Shown here in pieces: positions 1-5,928 of a stretch of DNA of 7,850 bases. The translations under genes were made by a program, and so were the position numbers. The notes beneath the pieces were generated by a model. It was given only the letters and a program-made list of their open reading frames with translations, was not told the origin of the DNA and did not search any database. The DNA is taken from positions 1 to 7,850 of the forward strand of contig JAISMZ010000205.1 of assembly GCA_031276475.1 (NCBI GenBank), given 5' to 3'. Numbering within the stretch: position 1 is the stretch's first letter; every line of letters starts with the position of its first letter. Source of the DNA: Coriobacteriales bacterium. GTDB taxonomy: Bacteria > Actinomycetota > Coriobacteriia > Coriobacteriales > UBA8131.

Positions 1-609
1 ACGAGCGACGGCTATCGCTCCTTTGTCAACCACCTGCTGCTGCGCTACGAGCGGCTGCCGGAGGCCTTGCCGGTGCATCCGGGCGGGCGCTCGGGCGGCG
101 TGCGTGCGTTGGAGCGCCCCACGCTTCCCGCGCGAGCCGAGTGGAGCGAGCTTTTGGCCCGCGGCGAATCCGTCTCGCTGACCGATGTCTTACAGCAGGC
201 GGCGGACTTCAGCGGCTGTCTGGCGCTGTACTGGTCGGCAGGGCTGCACGGTGCCATCCTGCATCGCGGACTGACGCAGCTGCTGACCCAGCCCGAATTC
301 CTAACCACCGACAACGCCCTGCCTTTGGTTCAACTGCTGGAGGATGAAGGCGAACTGGCCAATGTATTGCGCGATATTCAAAGCGAGGGCGGCCTGCATA
401 TTCGCATCGGCACCGAGAACCGCGATTCGCAGCTCTATGCCTTCTCGATGCTGGCGATGCGTCTGGAGAAAGACCCGGGACGCGGTGTGCTCGCCCTGCT
501 CGGACCAACACGGATGAGTTACCGCAAGGGCATCATTGCAATTCTGACCGCCTGGGAGGAGCTTACCGCACTGTTCAATCCAGATAGGAGAGGCCGACTT
601 GAGTACTGA
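1..609 (+). CDS. hrcA: Heat-inducible transcription repressor HrcA (3' part, N-terminus outside window)
   Basis: HrcA represses chaperone operons by binding CIRCE operators, and GroEL modulates its activity. The frame is open from base 1, giving 202 residues. Residues 1-12 (TSDGYRSFVNHLL-like) match the end of the DNA-binding winged-helix domain, so about 70 residues are missing upstream. The C-terminal half is clearly HrcA: LTQPEF at 95-100, HIRIGTEN at 133-140 and GPTRMSY at 168-174 are family hallmarks. Oddly, only about 90 residues separate the GYR motif from TQPEF, against roughly 165 in Bacillus subtilis HrcA as I remember it. The gap falls after YWSAG (77-81), where the inserted dimerisation domain and nearby GAF strands should lie. 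A Gly/Arg/Pro-rich linker spans about 23-45. The full protein would be near 270 residues instead of about 340. The stop overlaps dnaJ by 11 nt. The gene identity is firm; whether the repressor works normally is open. Confidence 0.9.
   Translation, partial: TSDGYRSFVNHLLLRYERLPEALPVHPGGRSGGVRALERPTLPARAEWSELLARGESVSLTDVLQQAADFSGCLALYWSAGLHGAILHRGLTQLLTQPEFLTTDNALPLVQLLEDEGELANVLRDIQSEGGLHIRIGTENRDSQLYAFSMLAMRLEKDPGRGVLALLGPTRMSYRKGIIAILTAWEELTALFNPDRRGRLEY
586..593 (+). promoter_or_regulatory. Ribosome binding site for dnaJ
   Basis: AGGAGAGG lies inside the hrcA 3' end, 5 nt before a TTG codon. It supports TTG at 599 as the dnaJ start, because the J domain begins immediately after it and no ATG is available at that position. 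Confidence 0.75.
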
Positions 610-1729
610 CTACTACGATTTGTTAGGCGTTACCCGGGAAGCCACGGAGACGGAGGTCAAACGTGCCTTTTACAAGAAGGCTCGCGAGCTGCACCCGGAT
701 GTGAACAAGGCCCCCGACGCCGAGGAGCGCTTTAAGGAGCTCAACGAGGCCTACGACGTTTTAAGTGACGCCAGCAAGCGGGCGCAGTATGACCGCTTTG
801 GCAAGGTCAGCGGCGCGGGCGGGGCCGGCGGCTACCAGTACGTCGATCTTTCCGACCTCTTCGGCGGCGGCTTTGGCGGCATGGGCGATCTGTTCAGCCA
901 GTTCTTTGGCGGTGCCGCCGCCGGGCGCTCGGCGGTGCGCAAGGAAGGCCGCGACATGGGCATCGGACTGCGCCTGACTCTGGAAGAAGTTGCCACGGGC
1001 GTTACCAAAGAGATAATCTATGATCGCCTGGCGCCCTGCGAGACCTGCAAGGGTACCGGCCTGGGCGAGGGCGGCTCCTTTGTAGACTGCGAGACCTGCC
1101 ACGGCTCCGGGCGCATCGTCACCGTACAGCATACCTTCCTCGGTGACATGCAGACCCAGACCACCTGCCCCGAATGCGGTGGCACCGGCAAGACGATATC
1201 TGTCCCCTGTCCGGAATGCGAGGGCCAGGGGCGCCTGCCCGACCGCCAGCATCTGAACATCGATGTTCCTCGCGGCATTCGTGACGGCCAGCAGCTGCGC
1301 CTTCAGGGTTACGGCGAGGCCGGCATACATGGCGCGGCGGCCGGCGACCTGATTGTCACCGTGCGCGTCAGCGCGCATCGCACCTTTCAGCGTGAGGGCG
1401 ATAACCTGCACACCCGCGTAGAGATCTCCATCGCCCAGGCCTCGCTGGGAGCGGTTGTTGAGATACCCGGTATCCTGCCCGATGAGACCGTCGAGACCAC
1501 GATTCCCGCCGGCTGCCAAAACGACCAGATGATCCGCGTGCGCAGCAAAGGCCTGCCACTGTTTCGCAAGGAGTCGCGCGGCGATATGTTCGTCCACGTT
1601 ACGGTAATCGTCCCGCGCTCTTTAAGCAAACGCCAAAAGGAGCTTTTAGAGGAGCTGGCCGAGGACTTCGGCGACAATATCGCGGGCAAGAAGAGCGTCT
1701 CGCAACGCATTCGCGACGCGCTGTCCTGA
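599..1729 (+). CDS. dnaJ: Chaperone protein DnaJ (class A Hsp40)
   Basis: DnaJ is the cytoplasmic co-chaperone that delivers unfolded clients to DnaK and stimulates its ATPase. The 376-residue protein is complete and of normal length. The J domain (about 4-68) has the essential HPD at 32-34. A short Gly/Phe-rich region (about 70-110) includes a DLSDLFGG segment. Four CxxCxGxG zinc motifs start at 147, 164, 190 and 204, which makes it class A. A C-terminal substrate-binding and dimerisation region follows. The start is TTG at 599 with a strong upstream AGGAGAGG, overlapping the hrcA stop by 11 nt, so translation is probably coupled to hrcA. The hrcA-dnaJ pairing without grpE or dnaK resembles the second dnaJ locus of Actinobacteria, so another dnaJ may sit with dnaK elsewhere; that is inference. 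No CIRCE element is visible inside the window, so heat control would have to come from upstream of hrcA. Confidence 0.97.
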   Translation: MSTDYYDLLGVTREATETEVKRAFYKKARELHPDVNKAPDAEERFKELNEAYDVLSDASKRAQYDRFGKVSGAGGAGGYQYVDLSDLFGGGFGGMGDLFSQFFGGAAAGRSAVRKEGRDMGIGLRLTLEEVATGVTKEIIYDRLAPCETCKGTGLGEGGSFVDCETCHGSGRIVTVQHTFLGDMQTQTTCPECGGTGKTISVPCPECEGQGRLPDRQHLNIDVPRGIRDGQQLRLQGYGEAGIHGAAAGDLIVTVRVSAHRTFQREGDNLHTRVEISIAQASLGAVVEIPGILPDETVETTIPAGCQNDQMIRVRSKGLPLFRKESRGDMFVHVTVIVPRSLSKRQKELLEELAEDFGDNIAGKKSVSQRIRDALS

Positions 1730-1739
1730 TTTTCAGCCG

Positions 1740-2612
1740 ATGAGCGTCCCGCATCTTTTTGTACAAGATGAGTCGGATGTTGACAACAGAAACGTCCCCT
1801 GTCAACATCCGCAACTGAGGCTGAATGTTGGCGAACAGACCGAACTGGCGCTGCCCGAAGACAGCTGGCAACACCTGCGCGCCCTGCGTCTGCGCGCTGG
1901 CGAGCGCCTCGTTTTGGTGGATGCGCCCGGCCACAGCTGGGAGCTGCTGCTCGCCGCTGACCTTGGCCGCTCTGGCACCGTGCTGAAGGCCGAGGTACTT
2001 GCTGAGCACCACGCCGCCCGCCGCCACCGCCTGACGCTCGTCCAGGGCATCTCTGCAGCCGCGCGGATGGATCAGACCGTCCGTCAGGTAACCGAGCTGG
2101 GTGTGGCCCGGATAATTCCCCTGCGTGCGCGGCGCTCGACGGTTCGCCTGAATACGCGCTCAGCTGCGGAGAAGACCGGGCGTTGGCAGCGCCTGGCCCG
2201 CGCGGCCGCTGAACAATCCAGCCAGCTGTTTCTACCGCAGATCAGCCAGCCGTTGGAGTTGGAGGTGGCGTTGGACGCCCTGCCCGCGCGTGCGCTATTA
2301 CTCTTTTTCTGGGAAGAGGCTGACGCGAAAACCGAACCTTTCCTGCGTGCCTTTCCGGCCCTGCTTGCCAAAGCAGCTGCCGGGCGTAACGGCGGGCGGT
2401 TCGCTACGATCGGCGTAACTGAATTGTCCGTAGAACCTGAGGTTGTTGTCTTGGTCGGCCCCGAAGGTGGGTTTTCCTCCGAAGAAGCCGTCTTGATAAA
2501 GGCCAGGGGCGGCATCGTCGCCAGCCTCGGGCCTACCATCCTGCGTACGGAGACCGCTGCCGTGGTGGCGTGCGCCCTGGTGCTGCACTGTCTGGAGGCC
2601 CACGGTGCCTGA
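1740..2612 (+). CDS. rsmE: 16S rRNA (uracil-1498-N3)-methyltransferase RsmE
   Basis: RsmE methylates U1498 of 16S rRNA in the assembled 30S subunit, using S-adenosylmethionine. It is a SPOUT (trefoil-knot) enzyme. The N-terminal PUA-like part begins MSVPHLFV. The knot motifs are GPEGG at 240-244 and LGPTILRTETA at 263-273, which form the cofactor pocket; GVARIIPL (121-128) and ARAAAEQS (153-160) are further family blocks. At 290 residues it is longer than the usual roughly 240-250. Extra residues lie between the first strand and the helix near H45 (about 10-25) and at about 212-232. ATG 1740 is the only plausible start, yet I see no Shine-Dalgarno sequence in the 10-nt gap after dnaJ. The first codons instead hold two stem-loops (1752-1770 and 1774-1811). 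The gene end overlaps mtaB by 8 nt. Confidence 0.95.
   Translation: MSVPHLFVQDESDVDNRNVPCQHPQLRLNVGEQTELALPEDSWQHLRALRLRAGERLVLVDAPGHSWELLLAADLGRSGTVLKAEVLAEHHAARRHRLTLVQGISAAARMDQTVRQVTELGVARIIPLRARRSTVRLNTRSAAEKTGRWQRLARAAAEQSSQLFLPQISQPLELEVALDALPARALLLFFWEEADAKTEPFLRAFPALLAKAAAGRNGGRFATIGVTELSVEPEVVVLVGPEGGFSSEEAVLIKARGGIVASLGPTILRTETAAVVACALVLHCLEAHGA
1752..1770. repeat. Short stem-loop at the start of rsmE
   Basis: CATCTT (1752-1757) and AAGATG (1765-1770) form a 6-bp hairpin with a 7-nt loop, beginning 12 nt after the A of the rsmE start codon. It encodes part of HLFVQD. Alone it could be chance. It is listed because the much stronger 1774-1811 repeat begins only 3 nt later. Confidence 0.4.
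1774..1811. repeat. Perfect 12-bp inverted repeat inside the rsmE 5' coding region
   Basis: CGGATGTTGACA (1774-1785) and TGTCAACATCCG (1800-1811) are exact reverse complements around a 14-nt spacer. The segment codes for about residues 12-24 of RsmE, a stretch that looks like an insertion relative to shorter family members. No T-tract follows on either strand, so it is not an intrinsic terminator. Possible roles are an RNA hairpin affecting translation or message stability, a protein-binding operator, or the relic of a small palindromic insertion. The repeat is directly visible; its role is unknown. Confidence 0.7.
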
Positions 2613-3930
2613 AGGCTTTCGCGTCCTCAACCTGGGCTGCAAAGTCAATCGCGTTGAGTCCGACACGATGCGTAGCGTGTTGTTGAGCAGCGGTCTTAAG
2701 GAGGTCGCGGAGGGTCAGGAGCGCGTCTGTCTGATTAACAGCTGCACGGTTACCGCCGAGGCTGACGCCAAGCTGCGCAAGGCCGTGCGTCGAGCCGCTG
2801 GGGCAGAAAGCCACCCACAGGTGATAGTCACCGGTTGTGGGGCGGCGCTGCATCCGCATGAGCTTGCGGCGCTGGGTGAGAGGGTTTGGGTGATCGCTAA
2901 CCGCGAAGCCGCTTTGCAGGCTGCACTGCTGTCTGCCAACACACCGCCTGCTACCGCAGGCGCAGCGCCCACGGTGGCGAGGAGCGCTGAGGCTCTAGCC
3001 AAAGTGCTGCCGGATAGTGCCAAAGCGCTTGCCACAACCGTCGGCAGAACAACGCGGGTGGGGGAGGGCTTTCCCACGCGAGTAGGCGTCAAGGTGCAGG
3101 ATGGTTGCTCCAATCGTTGCAGTTACTGCATCGTGCCCCAGGCCAGGGGCGCGGCTCGCTCCCGGCCTTTTGCAGAGATCCTCGATGAATCCGAGCGACT
3201 GATTGCCGCCGGCGTGCGGGAGTTGGTGATATCCGGCATCAACGTTGGGGCATACTCCAGCGACGGCTGCAATCTGGTTGCGCTGCTGGAAAAGATCGCC
3301 GCTTTGTCCGGGCGCTTTCGTCTGCGCCTCTCCTCGATAGAGCCGCAAGACGTCAGCGACGCTCTGCTGGATCTGCTGGCCAGATGCGACCGGCGCCTCT
3401 GCCGGCATCTGCACCTGCCTTTGCAATCCGGCTCGGATGCGGTGCTGGCGGCGATGGCGCGGCGCTATAACCGCGAGCAGTACCGGGAGCTGGTCGCCCG
3501 CGCCCGCGCCCGCGTTCCAGGTCTGGCGCTGACGACCGACTGCCTGGTCGGCTTTCCCGGCGAGAGCGAGGCGGACTTTGCGGCGACCCTGGCGTTGGCC
3601 GAGCAGGCGCGGTTTTCCGGCATCCATGTCTTTCGCTACTCTCGGCGCCCGAATACCGCTGCCGCCGATCTGCCCTTATTGCCAGCACCAACGGTTGCCA
3701 AACGTGCGGAAGCACTGCGCAATCTGGCAGAGCGCCTGGCAACAGCCGACCGACAACAGCGCCTCGGCATCTGCGAAGAGGTGGTCATGGAAAACGCCGA
3801 GCAGGGACGTGGCGAGAGCTATCATCGAGTGCGTGTTAACAGCACCCAGCAGCCGGGCAGATTGCTGACAGTACGCTATACTGGATACTCTAAAAGCGGA
3901 ATGCTGGCCGAGGCATGCCCGCGAAAGTGA
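2605..3930 (+). CDS. mtaB: tRNA (N6-threonylcarbamoyladenosine(37)-C2)-methylthiotransferase MtaB
   Basis: MtaB is a radical-SAM methylthiotransferase that converts t6A37 to ms2t6A37 in tRNAs reading ANN codons. The N-terminal domain carries the auxiliary-cluster cysteines C12 (LGCKVN), C47 (NSCTV) and C78 (VTGCGA). The radical-SAM CxxxCxxC is C168, C172 and C175, followed by IVPQARG. HLPLQSGSD (270-278) and DCLVGFPGE (312-320) are typical of the family, and a TRAM-like RNA-binding tail lies at about 385-436. LGCKVN and the 441-residue length favour MtaB over MiaB or RimO. The GTG start at 2605 has GGAGG at 2594-2598 and overlaps the rsmE stop by 8 nt. Oddities are an Ala/Thr/Pro-rich linker at about 108-148 with no clear homology, and a doubled TRVG (150-153 and 158-161) just before the cluster motif. 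Confidence 0.93.
   Translation: MPEGFRVLNLGCKVNRVESDTMRSVLLSSGLKEVAEGQERVCLINSCTVTAEADAKLRKAVRRAAGAESHPQVIVTGCGAALHPHELAALGERVWVIANREAALQAALLSANTPPATAGAAPTVARSAEALAKVLPDSAKALATTVGRTTRVGEGFPTRVGVKVQDGCSNRCSYCIVPQARGAARSRPFAEILDESERLIAAGVRELVISGINVGAYSSDGCNLVALLEKIAALSGRFRLRLSSIEPQDVSDALLDLLARCDRRLCRHLHLPLQSGSDAVLAAMARRYNREQYRELVARARARVPGLALTTDCLVGFPGESEADFAATLALAEQARFSGIHVFRYSRRPNTAAADLPLLPAPTVAKRAEALRNLAERLATADRQQRLGICEEVVMENAEQGRGESYHRVRVNSTQQPGRLLTVRYTGYSKSGMLAEACPRK
2945..2962. repeat. Compact GC-rich hairpin in the mtaB linker
   Basis: CGCCTGC (2945-2951) and GCAGGCG (2956-2962) are perfect complements with a TACC loop. They code for about residues 114-119, inside the non-conserved linker of MtaB. 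No T-tract follows. A 7-bp hairpin is not rare in GC-rich DNA, so it is noted mainly for its location. Confidence 0.35.
3495..3514. repeat. Hexanucleotide tandem repeat in mtaB
   Basis: CGCCCG is repeated three times in a row, plus two extra bases, encoding alternating Ala-Arg at about residues 298-303. Because the unit is six bases, gain or loss of a copy would keep the frame and change the protein by two residues. It lies in the helical part of the radical-SAM domain. Confidence 0.6.
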
Positions 3931-3973
3931 GCTTGCGGCAAAGACCGTCGGACAAATCGCAGCCGCGAATTCG

Positions 3974-4027
3974 GCGGCCAGCGCAGGTGTCGCCCCAACA
4001 GTGCTGGCCGCAGACGCAGCCAGCGCA
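3974..4027. repeat. Three-part repeat with two competing stem-loops upstream of phoH
   Basis: GCGGCCAGCGCA (3974-3985) and GCAGCCAGCGCA (4016-4027) are direct repeats matching at 11 of 12 bases. Between them lies an inverted copy, GTGCTGGCCGC (4001-4011). The middle copy can pair with the upstream one over 11 bp (one G-U, 16-nt loop) or with the downstream one over about 10 of 11 positions (one G-U, one mismatch, 4-nt loop), but not with both. No T-tract follows. It ends about 10 nt before the proposed phoH ribosome binding site. The stretch 3931-4049 otherwise shows no gene, promoter or terminator that I can support. Confidence 0.55.
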
Positions 4028-4037
4028 AGGAAAGGAC

Positions 4038-4043
4038 AAAGGA
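4038..4043 (+). promoter_or_regulatory. Ribosome binding site deciding the phoH start
   Basis: AAAGGA sits 6 nt before TTG 4050, with a further purine-rich AAGGAAAGG at 4027-4035. The competing in-frame ATG at 3915 has only GAGG one base away, too close to function well. This favours the TTG start. Confidence 0.6.
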
Positions 4044-4049
4044 CCGGTA

Positions 4050-5021
4050 TTGGATCAGACCAACGTGACCTTCACCCTCCCCGAGGGTCTTGACCCCGTC
4101 TTGTTCAGCGGGGTCAATGACGAGTTGCTGCGCATTATCGAGGAGAACTTTGCCACACGAATAACCCTGCGCGGCAATCGAATAGAGATAGATGGCAGTG
4201 CCCTGGAGGTCTCGATGCTAACGGCGTTGATCTCCGATCTGATAAAGTTAATCGAGCAGGACCAACAGATCACTGCTGATGAGCTGCTGCGCCTGATCGG
4301 CCTGATTCGCGGCGGTGAGTTTGCTCCATCTATCCTGCGCGAAGACATCCTCTTAACCTACCGCGGCAAGGCGATTCGGGCCAAAACCGCCGGTCAGAAG
4401 CACTACGTTGACGCCATCCGCAACAATACGGTGACCTTTGGCACGGGGCCGGCGGGCACGGGTAAGACCTATCTGGCAATGGCGATGGCGGTCGCCTCCC
4501 TGAAGCGCAAGGAGGTTGCTCGCCTGATACTCACCCGACCGGTGGTGGAAGCTGGAGAGTCGCTGGGATATCTGCCGGGCACGCTGAACGACAAGATAGA
4601 CCCCTACATCCGCCCGCTTTACGACGCGCTGTTTGACATGACCGACATGGAGCGTGGCAACCAGCTGATAGAGCAGGGGATCATCGAAATCGCACCGCTG
4701 GCCTTCATGCGTGGGCGAACGTTGAACAACTCCTTCATCATCCTCGATGAAGCACAAAATACCACGCCCGACCAGATGAAGATGTTTCTCACGCGACTGG
4801 GCTTTGGCTCCAAGATGGTAATCACCGGCGACGCCACCCAGCGCGATTTGCCCGCGGAGAAGAGCGGTCTGCAGAGCATTCGGCGGATCCTCAAAGATGT
4901 TGGCGACATCGCCTTTGTTGAGCTCGGAAGCAGCGACGTCGTACGTCATTCGCTGGTAGCCCGCATCGTGGCGGCCTATCAGGCCGACGATGACGCCCAC
5001 CAGCAACAGGCGAGGCAGTGA
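4050..5021 (+). CDS. phoH: PhoH-family ATPase
   Basis: PhoH-like proteins are cytoplasmic P-loop ATPases, related to helicase cores, whose substrate is unsettled. Conserved linkage to ybeY and era suggests a role in RNA metabolism. From TTG 4050 the protein is 323 residues, the usual length. The N-terminal KH-like region covers about 5-90. Walker A GPAGTGKT is at 133-140, followed by LTRPVVEAGESLGYLPG (161-177). Walker B IILDEAQN is at 230-237 and the TGDATQRDLP sensor motif at 259-268. All catalytic motifs are intact. An ATG at 3915 in the same frame would add 45 Gln/Pro/Lys-rich residues and overlap mtaB by 16 nt. I prefer 4050 because of its binding site and because conservation begins there (NVTFTLPEG). 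The stop lies 8 nt before the ybeY ATG. The old name reflects phosphate induction in E. coli, and nothing here shows that control. Confidence 0.93.
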   Translation: MDQTNVTFTLPEGLDPVLFSGVNDELLRIIEENFATRITLRGNRIEIDGSALEVSMLTALISDLIKLIEQDQQITADELLRLIGLIRGGEFAPSILREDILLTYRGKAIRAKTAGQKHYVDAIRNNTVTFGTGPAGTGKTYLAMAMAVASLKRKEVARLILTRPVVEAGESLGYLPGTLNDKIDPYIRPLYDALFDMTDMERGNQLIEQGIIEIAPLAFMRGRTLNNSFIILDEAQNTTPDQMKMFLTRLGFGSKMVITGDATQRDLPAEKSGLQSIRRILKDVGDIAFVELGSSDVVRHSLVARIVAAYQADDDAHQQQARQ

Positions 5022-5025
5022 GGGG
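5020..5025 (+). promoter_or_regulatory. Ribosome binding site for ybeY
   Basis: GAGGGG overlaps the phoH stop codon and lies 4 nt before ATG 5030. The alternative GTG at 5018 has GAGG only 2 nt away, so ATG 5030 is the better start. Confidence 0.6.
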
Positions 5026-5029
5026 CGCC

Positions 5030-5455
5030 ATGGAGATCGGCCTGGACAACCGCTCGGCCACGCAGCTCGACCTTCAGTACTACCGGCGACTGGCGCTCTT
5101 TGCGCTGAGTGCCGAGGCGGCGCCGGAGAGCTGCGAGCTTTCCGTCTCCTTTGTTGAAGATGACGAGATGCAGGCCTTGAACCGCGACTACCGCAGCATC
5201 GATGCCCCCACGGATGTACTCTCCTTTGGCATCGACGATGAGCTTCTTGGCGACGTCGTCGTCTCGCCGGCACAGGCCCGTCTACATGCCCGCGACTTCA
5301 GCAGCAGTGAAGCGGCGGAGATCGACCTGCTGATAGTCCACGGCATCCTCCACCTGTTGGGCTACAATCACGAAGACGACGCCGAAGCCGCACGGATGGA
5401 GGCCCGCGAGAATCTGTTGCTGGCGCTCTGGAGGCAAGAGGAGGACCGCTCGTGA
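5030..5455 (+). CDS. ybeY: Endoribonuclease YbeY (rRNA maturation factor)
   Basis: YbeY is a zinc-dependent single-strand endoribonuclease that acts in 16S rRNA 3'-end maturation and 70S quality control. From ATG 5030 it has 141 residues, slightly short for the family (about 150-160). The signature is HGILHLLGYNHED, with metal-binding histidines at 104, 108 and 114; the family usually has Asp where Asn113 stands here. The conserved YRSIDAPTDVLSF block is at 54-66 and the LGDVVVSP strand at 73-80. A GTG at 5018 in the same frame would add four residues and overlap the phoH stop by 4 nt. The ATG is preferred because GAGGGG is well placed. The gene end overlaps dgkA as GTGA. phoH-ybeY adjacency is one of the most conserved pairs in bacteria and confirms the call. 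Confidence 0.94.
   Translation: MEIGLDNRSATQLDLQYYRRLALFALSAEAAPESCELSVSFVEDDEMQALNRDYRSIDAPTDVLSFGIDDELLGDVVVSPAQARLHARDFSSSEAAEIDLLIVHGILHLLGYNHEDDAEAARMEARENLLLALWRQEEDRS
5437..5445 (+). promoter_or_regulatory. Strong ribosome binding site for dgkA
   Basis: AGAGGAGGA lies in the last codons of ybeY, 6 nt before GTG 5452. It is the best Shine-Dalgarno match in the window. It supports translation of the N-terminal extension of DgkA, in preference to a start at TTG 5566, which has no such site. Confidence 0.75.
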
Positions 5456-5928
5456 GCAGCGCTGAGCCGATAAAGCCGCATCGGCAGTCGCCGCCGCAGG
5501 GCAGCAAATCGCGTAAGCCGCGAGAGCAGGGGGAGGGCAAGCTGCAAAAGCCGTACCGACAATCGTTGCCCCAATCCTTTATCTGTGCGTTGAGGGGCAT
5601 CGCTGCTGCGCTAGGCCGCGAGCGCAATTTAAAGATTCAGCTGGTCTGCGCCACACTTGCTCTGATTGCAGGCTTTTTCCTGTCGCTCTCAGCTTTGGAG
5701 TGGTGCGTTCTGATAATTCTCGTTGCCGTCGTGCTGGCCGCCGAGATGCTCAACGGTGCCATCGAGTCAGCCATCGACCTCGCCTGTCCCGGGCATGACG
5801 AGCGGGCCCGGCTGGCTAAAGACGTTGCTGCCGGTGCGGTTTTGCTGCTCTCTGCGGCCGCTGCTGTTGTTGGAATATTGCTTTATTCACAGGCAATTAT
5901 TCGAATGATCAACGCTATGGGTCGATGA
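5452..5928 (+). CDS. dgkA: Small integral-membrane lipid kinase, DgkA family (diacylglycerol or undecaprenol kinase)
   Basis: This trimeric membrane enzyme phosphorylates a membrane lipid with ATP: diacylglycerol in Proteobacteria, mainly undecaprenol in Gram-positives. The sequence cannot decide between them; the context (beside ybeY and era) is the Gram-positive one. Three membrane helices are visible at about 62-79, 83-98 and 126-147. The kinase motif is EMLNGAIE with E98, N101 and E105, followed by H115 and K123-D124 in AKDVAAGAV. E57-R58-N59 precedes helix 1. The catalytic core from about residue 40 has the normal length of about 120. In front of it are some 38 polar, basic, Pro/Gln-rich residues containing the motif KP(H/Y)RQS(P/L)PQ twice. 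The GTG start has a strong AGAGGAGGA and shares GTGA with the ybeY stop; its own stop shares ATGA with era. Confidence 0.9.
   Translation: MSSAEPIKPHRQSPPQGSKSRKPREQGEGKLQKPYRQSLPQSFICALRGIAAALGRERNLKIQLVCATLALIAGFFLSLSALEWCVLIILVAVVLAAEMLNGAIESAIDLACPGHDERARLAKDVAAGAVLLLSAAAAVVGILLYSQAIIRMINAMGR
5473..5574 (+). repeat. Duplicated nonapeptide-coding motif in the DgkA N-terminal extension
   Basis: Bases 5473-5499 encode KPHRQSPPQ and 5548-5574 encode KPYRQSLPQ, 25 codons apart, so 7 of 9 residues match. The DNA copies differ at many third positions. This suggests either an old duplication kept at protein level or convergent composition. It may be a cytoplasmic basic patch before the first membrane helix; its function is unknown. 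Confidence 0.6.

Noticed and set aside
761..1597. Long open frame on the minus strand opposite dnaJ (278 codons)
   Set aside because: It mirrors codon bias in GC-rich dnaJ. It has no recognisable motif, and dnaJ is certain on the other strand.
1..1750. CIRCE operator (TTAGCACTC-N9-GAGTGCTAA) near hrcA-dnaJ
   Set aside because: I looked for either half-site and saw none in the window. If present, it would be upstream of hrcA, outside the sequence given.
1780..1808. TTGACA at 1780-1785 as a -35 promoter box within rsmE
   Set aside because: The hexamer 17 nt downstream (CAACAT) is a poor -10 box, and TTGACA is explained as part of the inverted repeat. It would also lie inside the gene.
1730..4049. 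Intrinsic terminators at the dnaJ-rsmE or mtaB-phoH junctions
   Set aside because: The hairpins found there are not followed by a T-tract on either strand, so they are better seen as structured repeats.
4353..5273. Minus-strand open frame of 306 codons across phoH and ybeY
   Set aside because: It spans two unmistakable forward genes, and its product is Arg/Gly/His-rich without family motifs. It is a shadow frame.
5866..5912. AT-rich patch at the end of dgkA as a promoter for era
   Set aside because: The AT-richness follows from codons for the last membrane helix and tail. No -35/-10 pair with acceptable spacing could be found.
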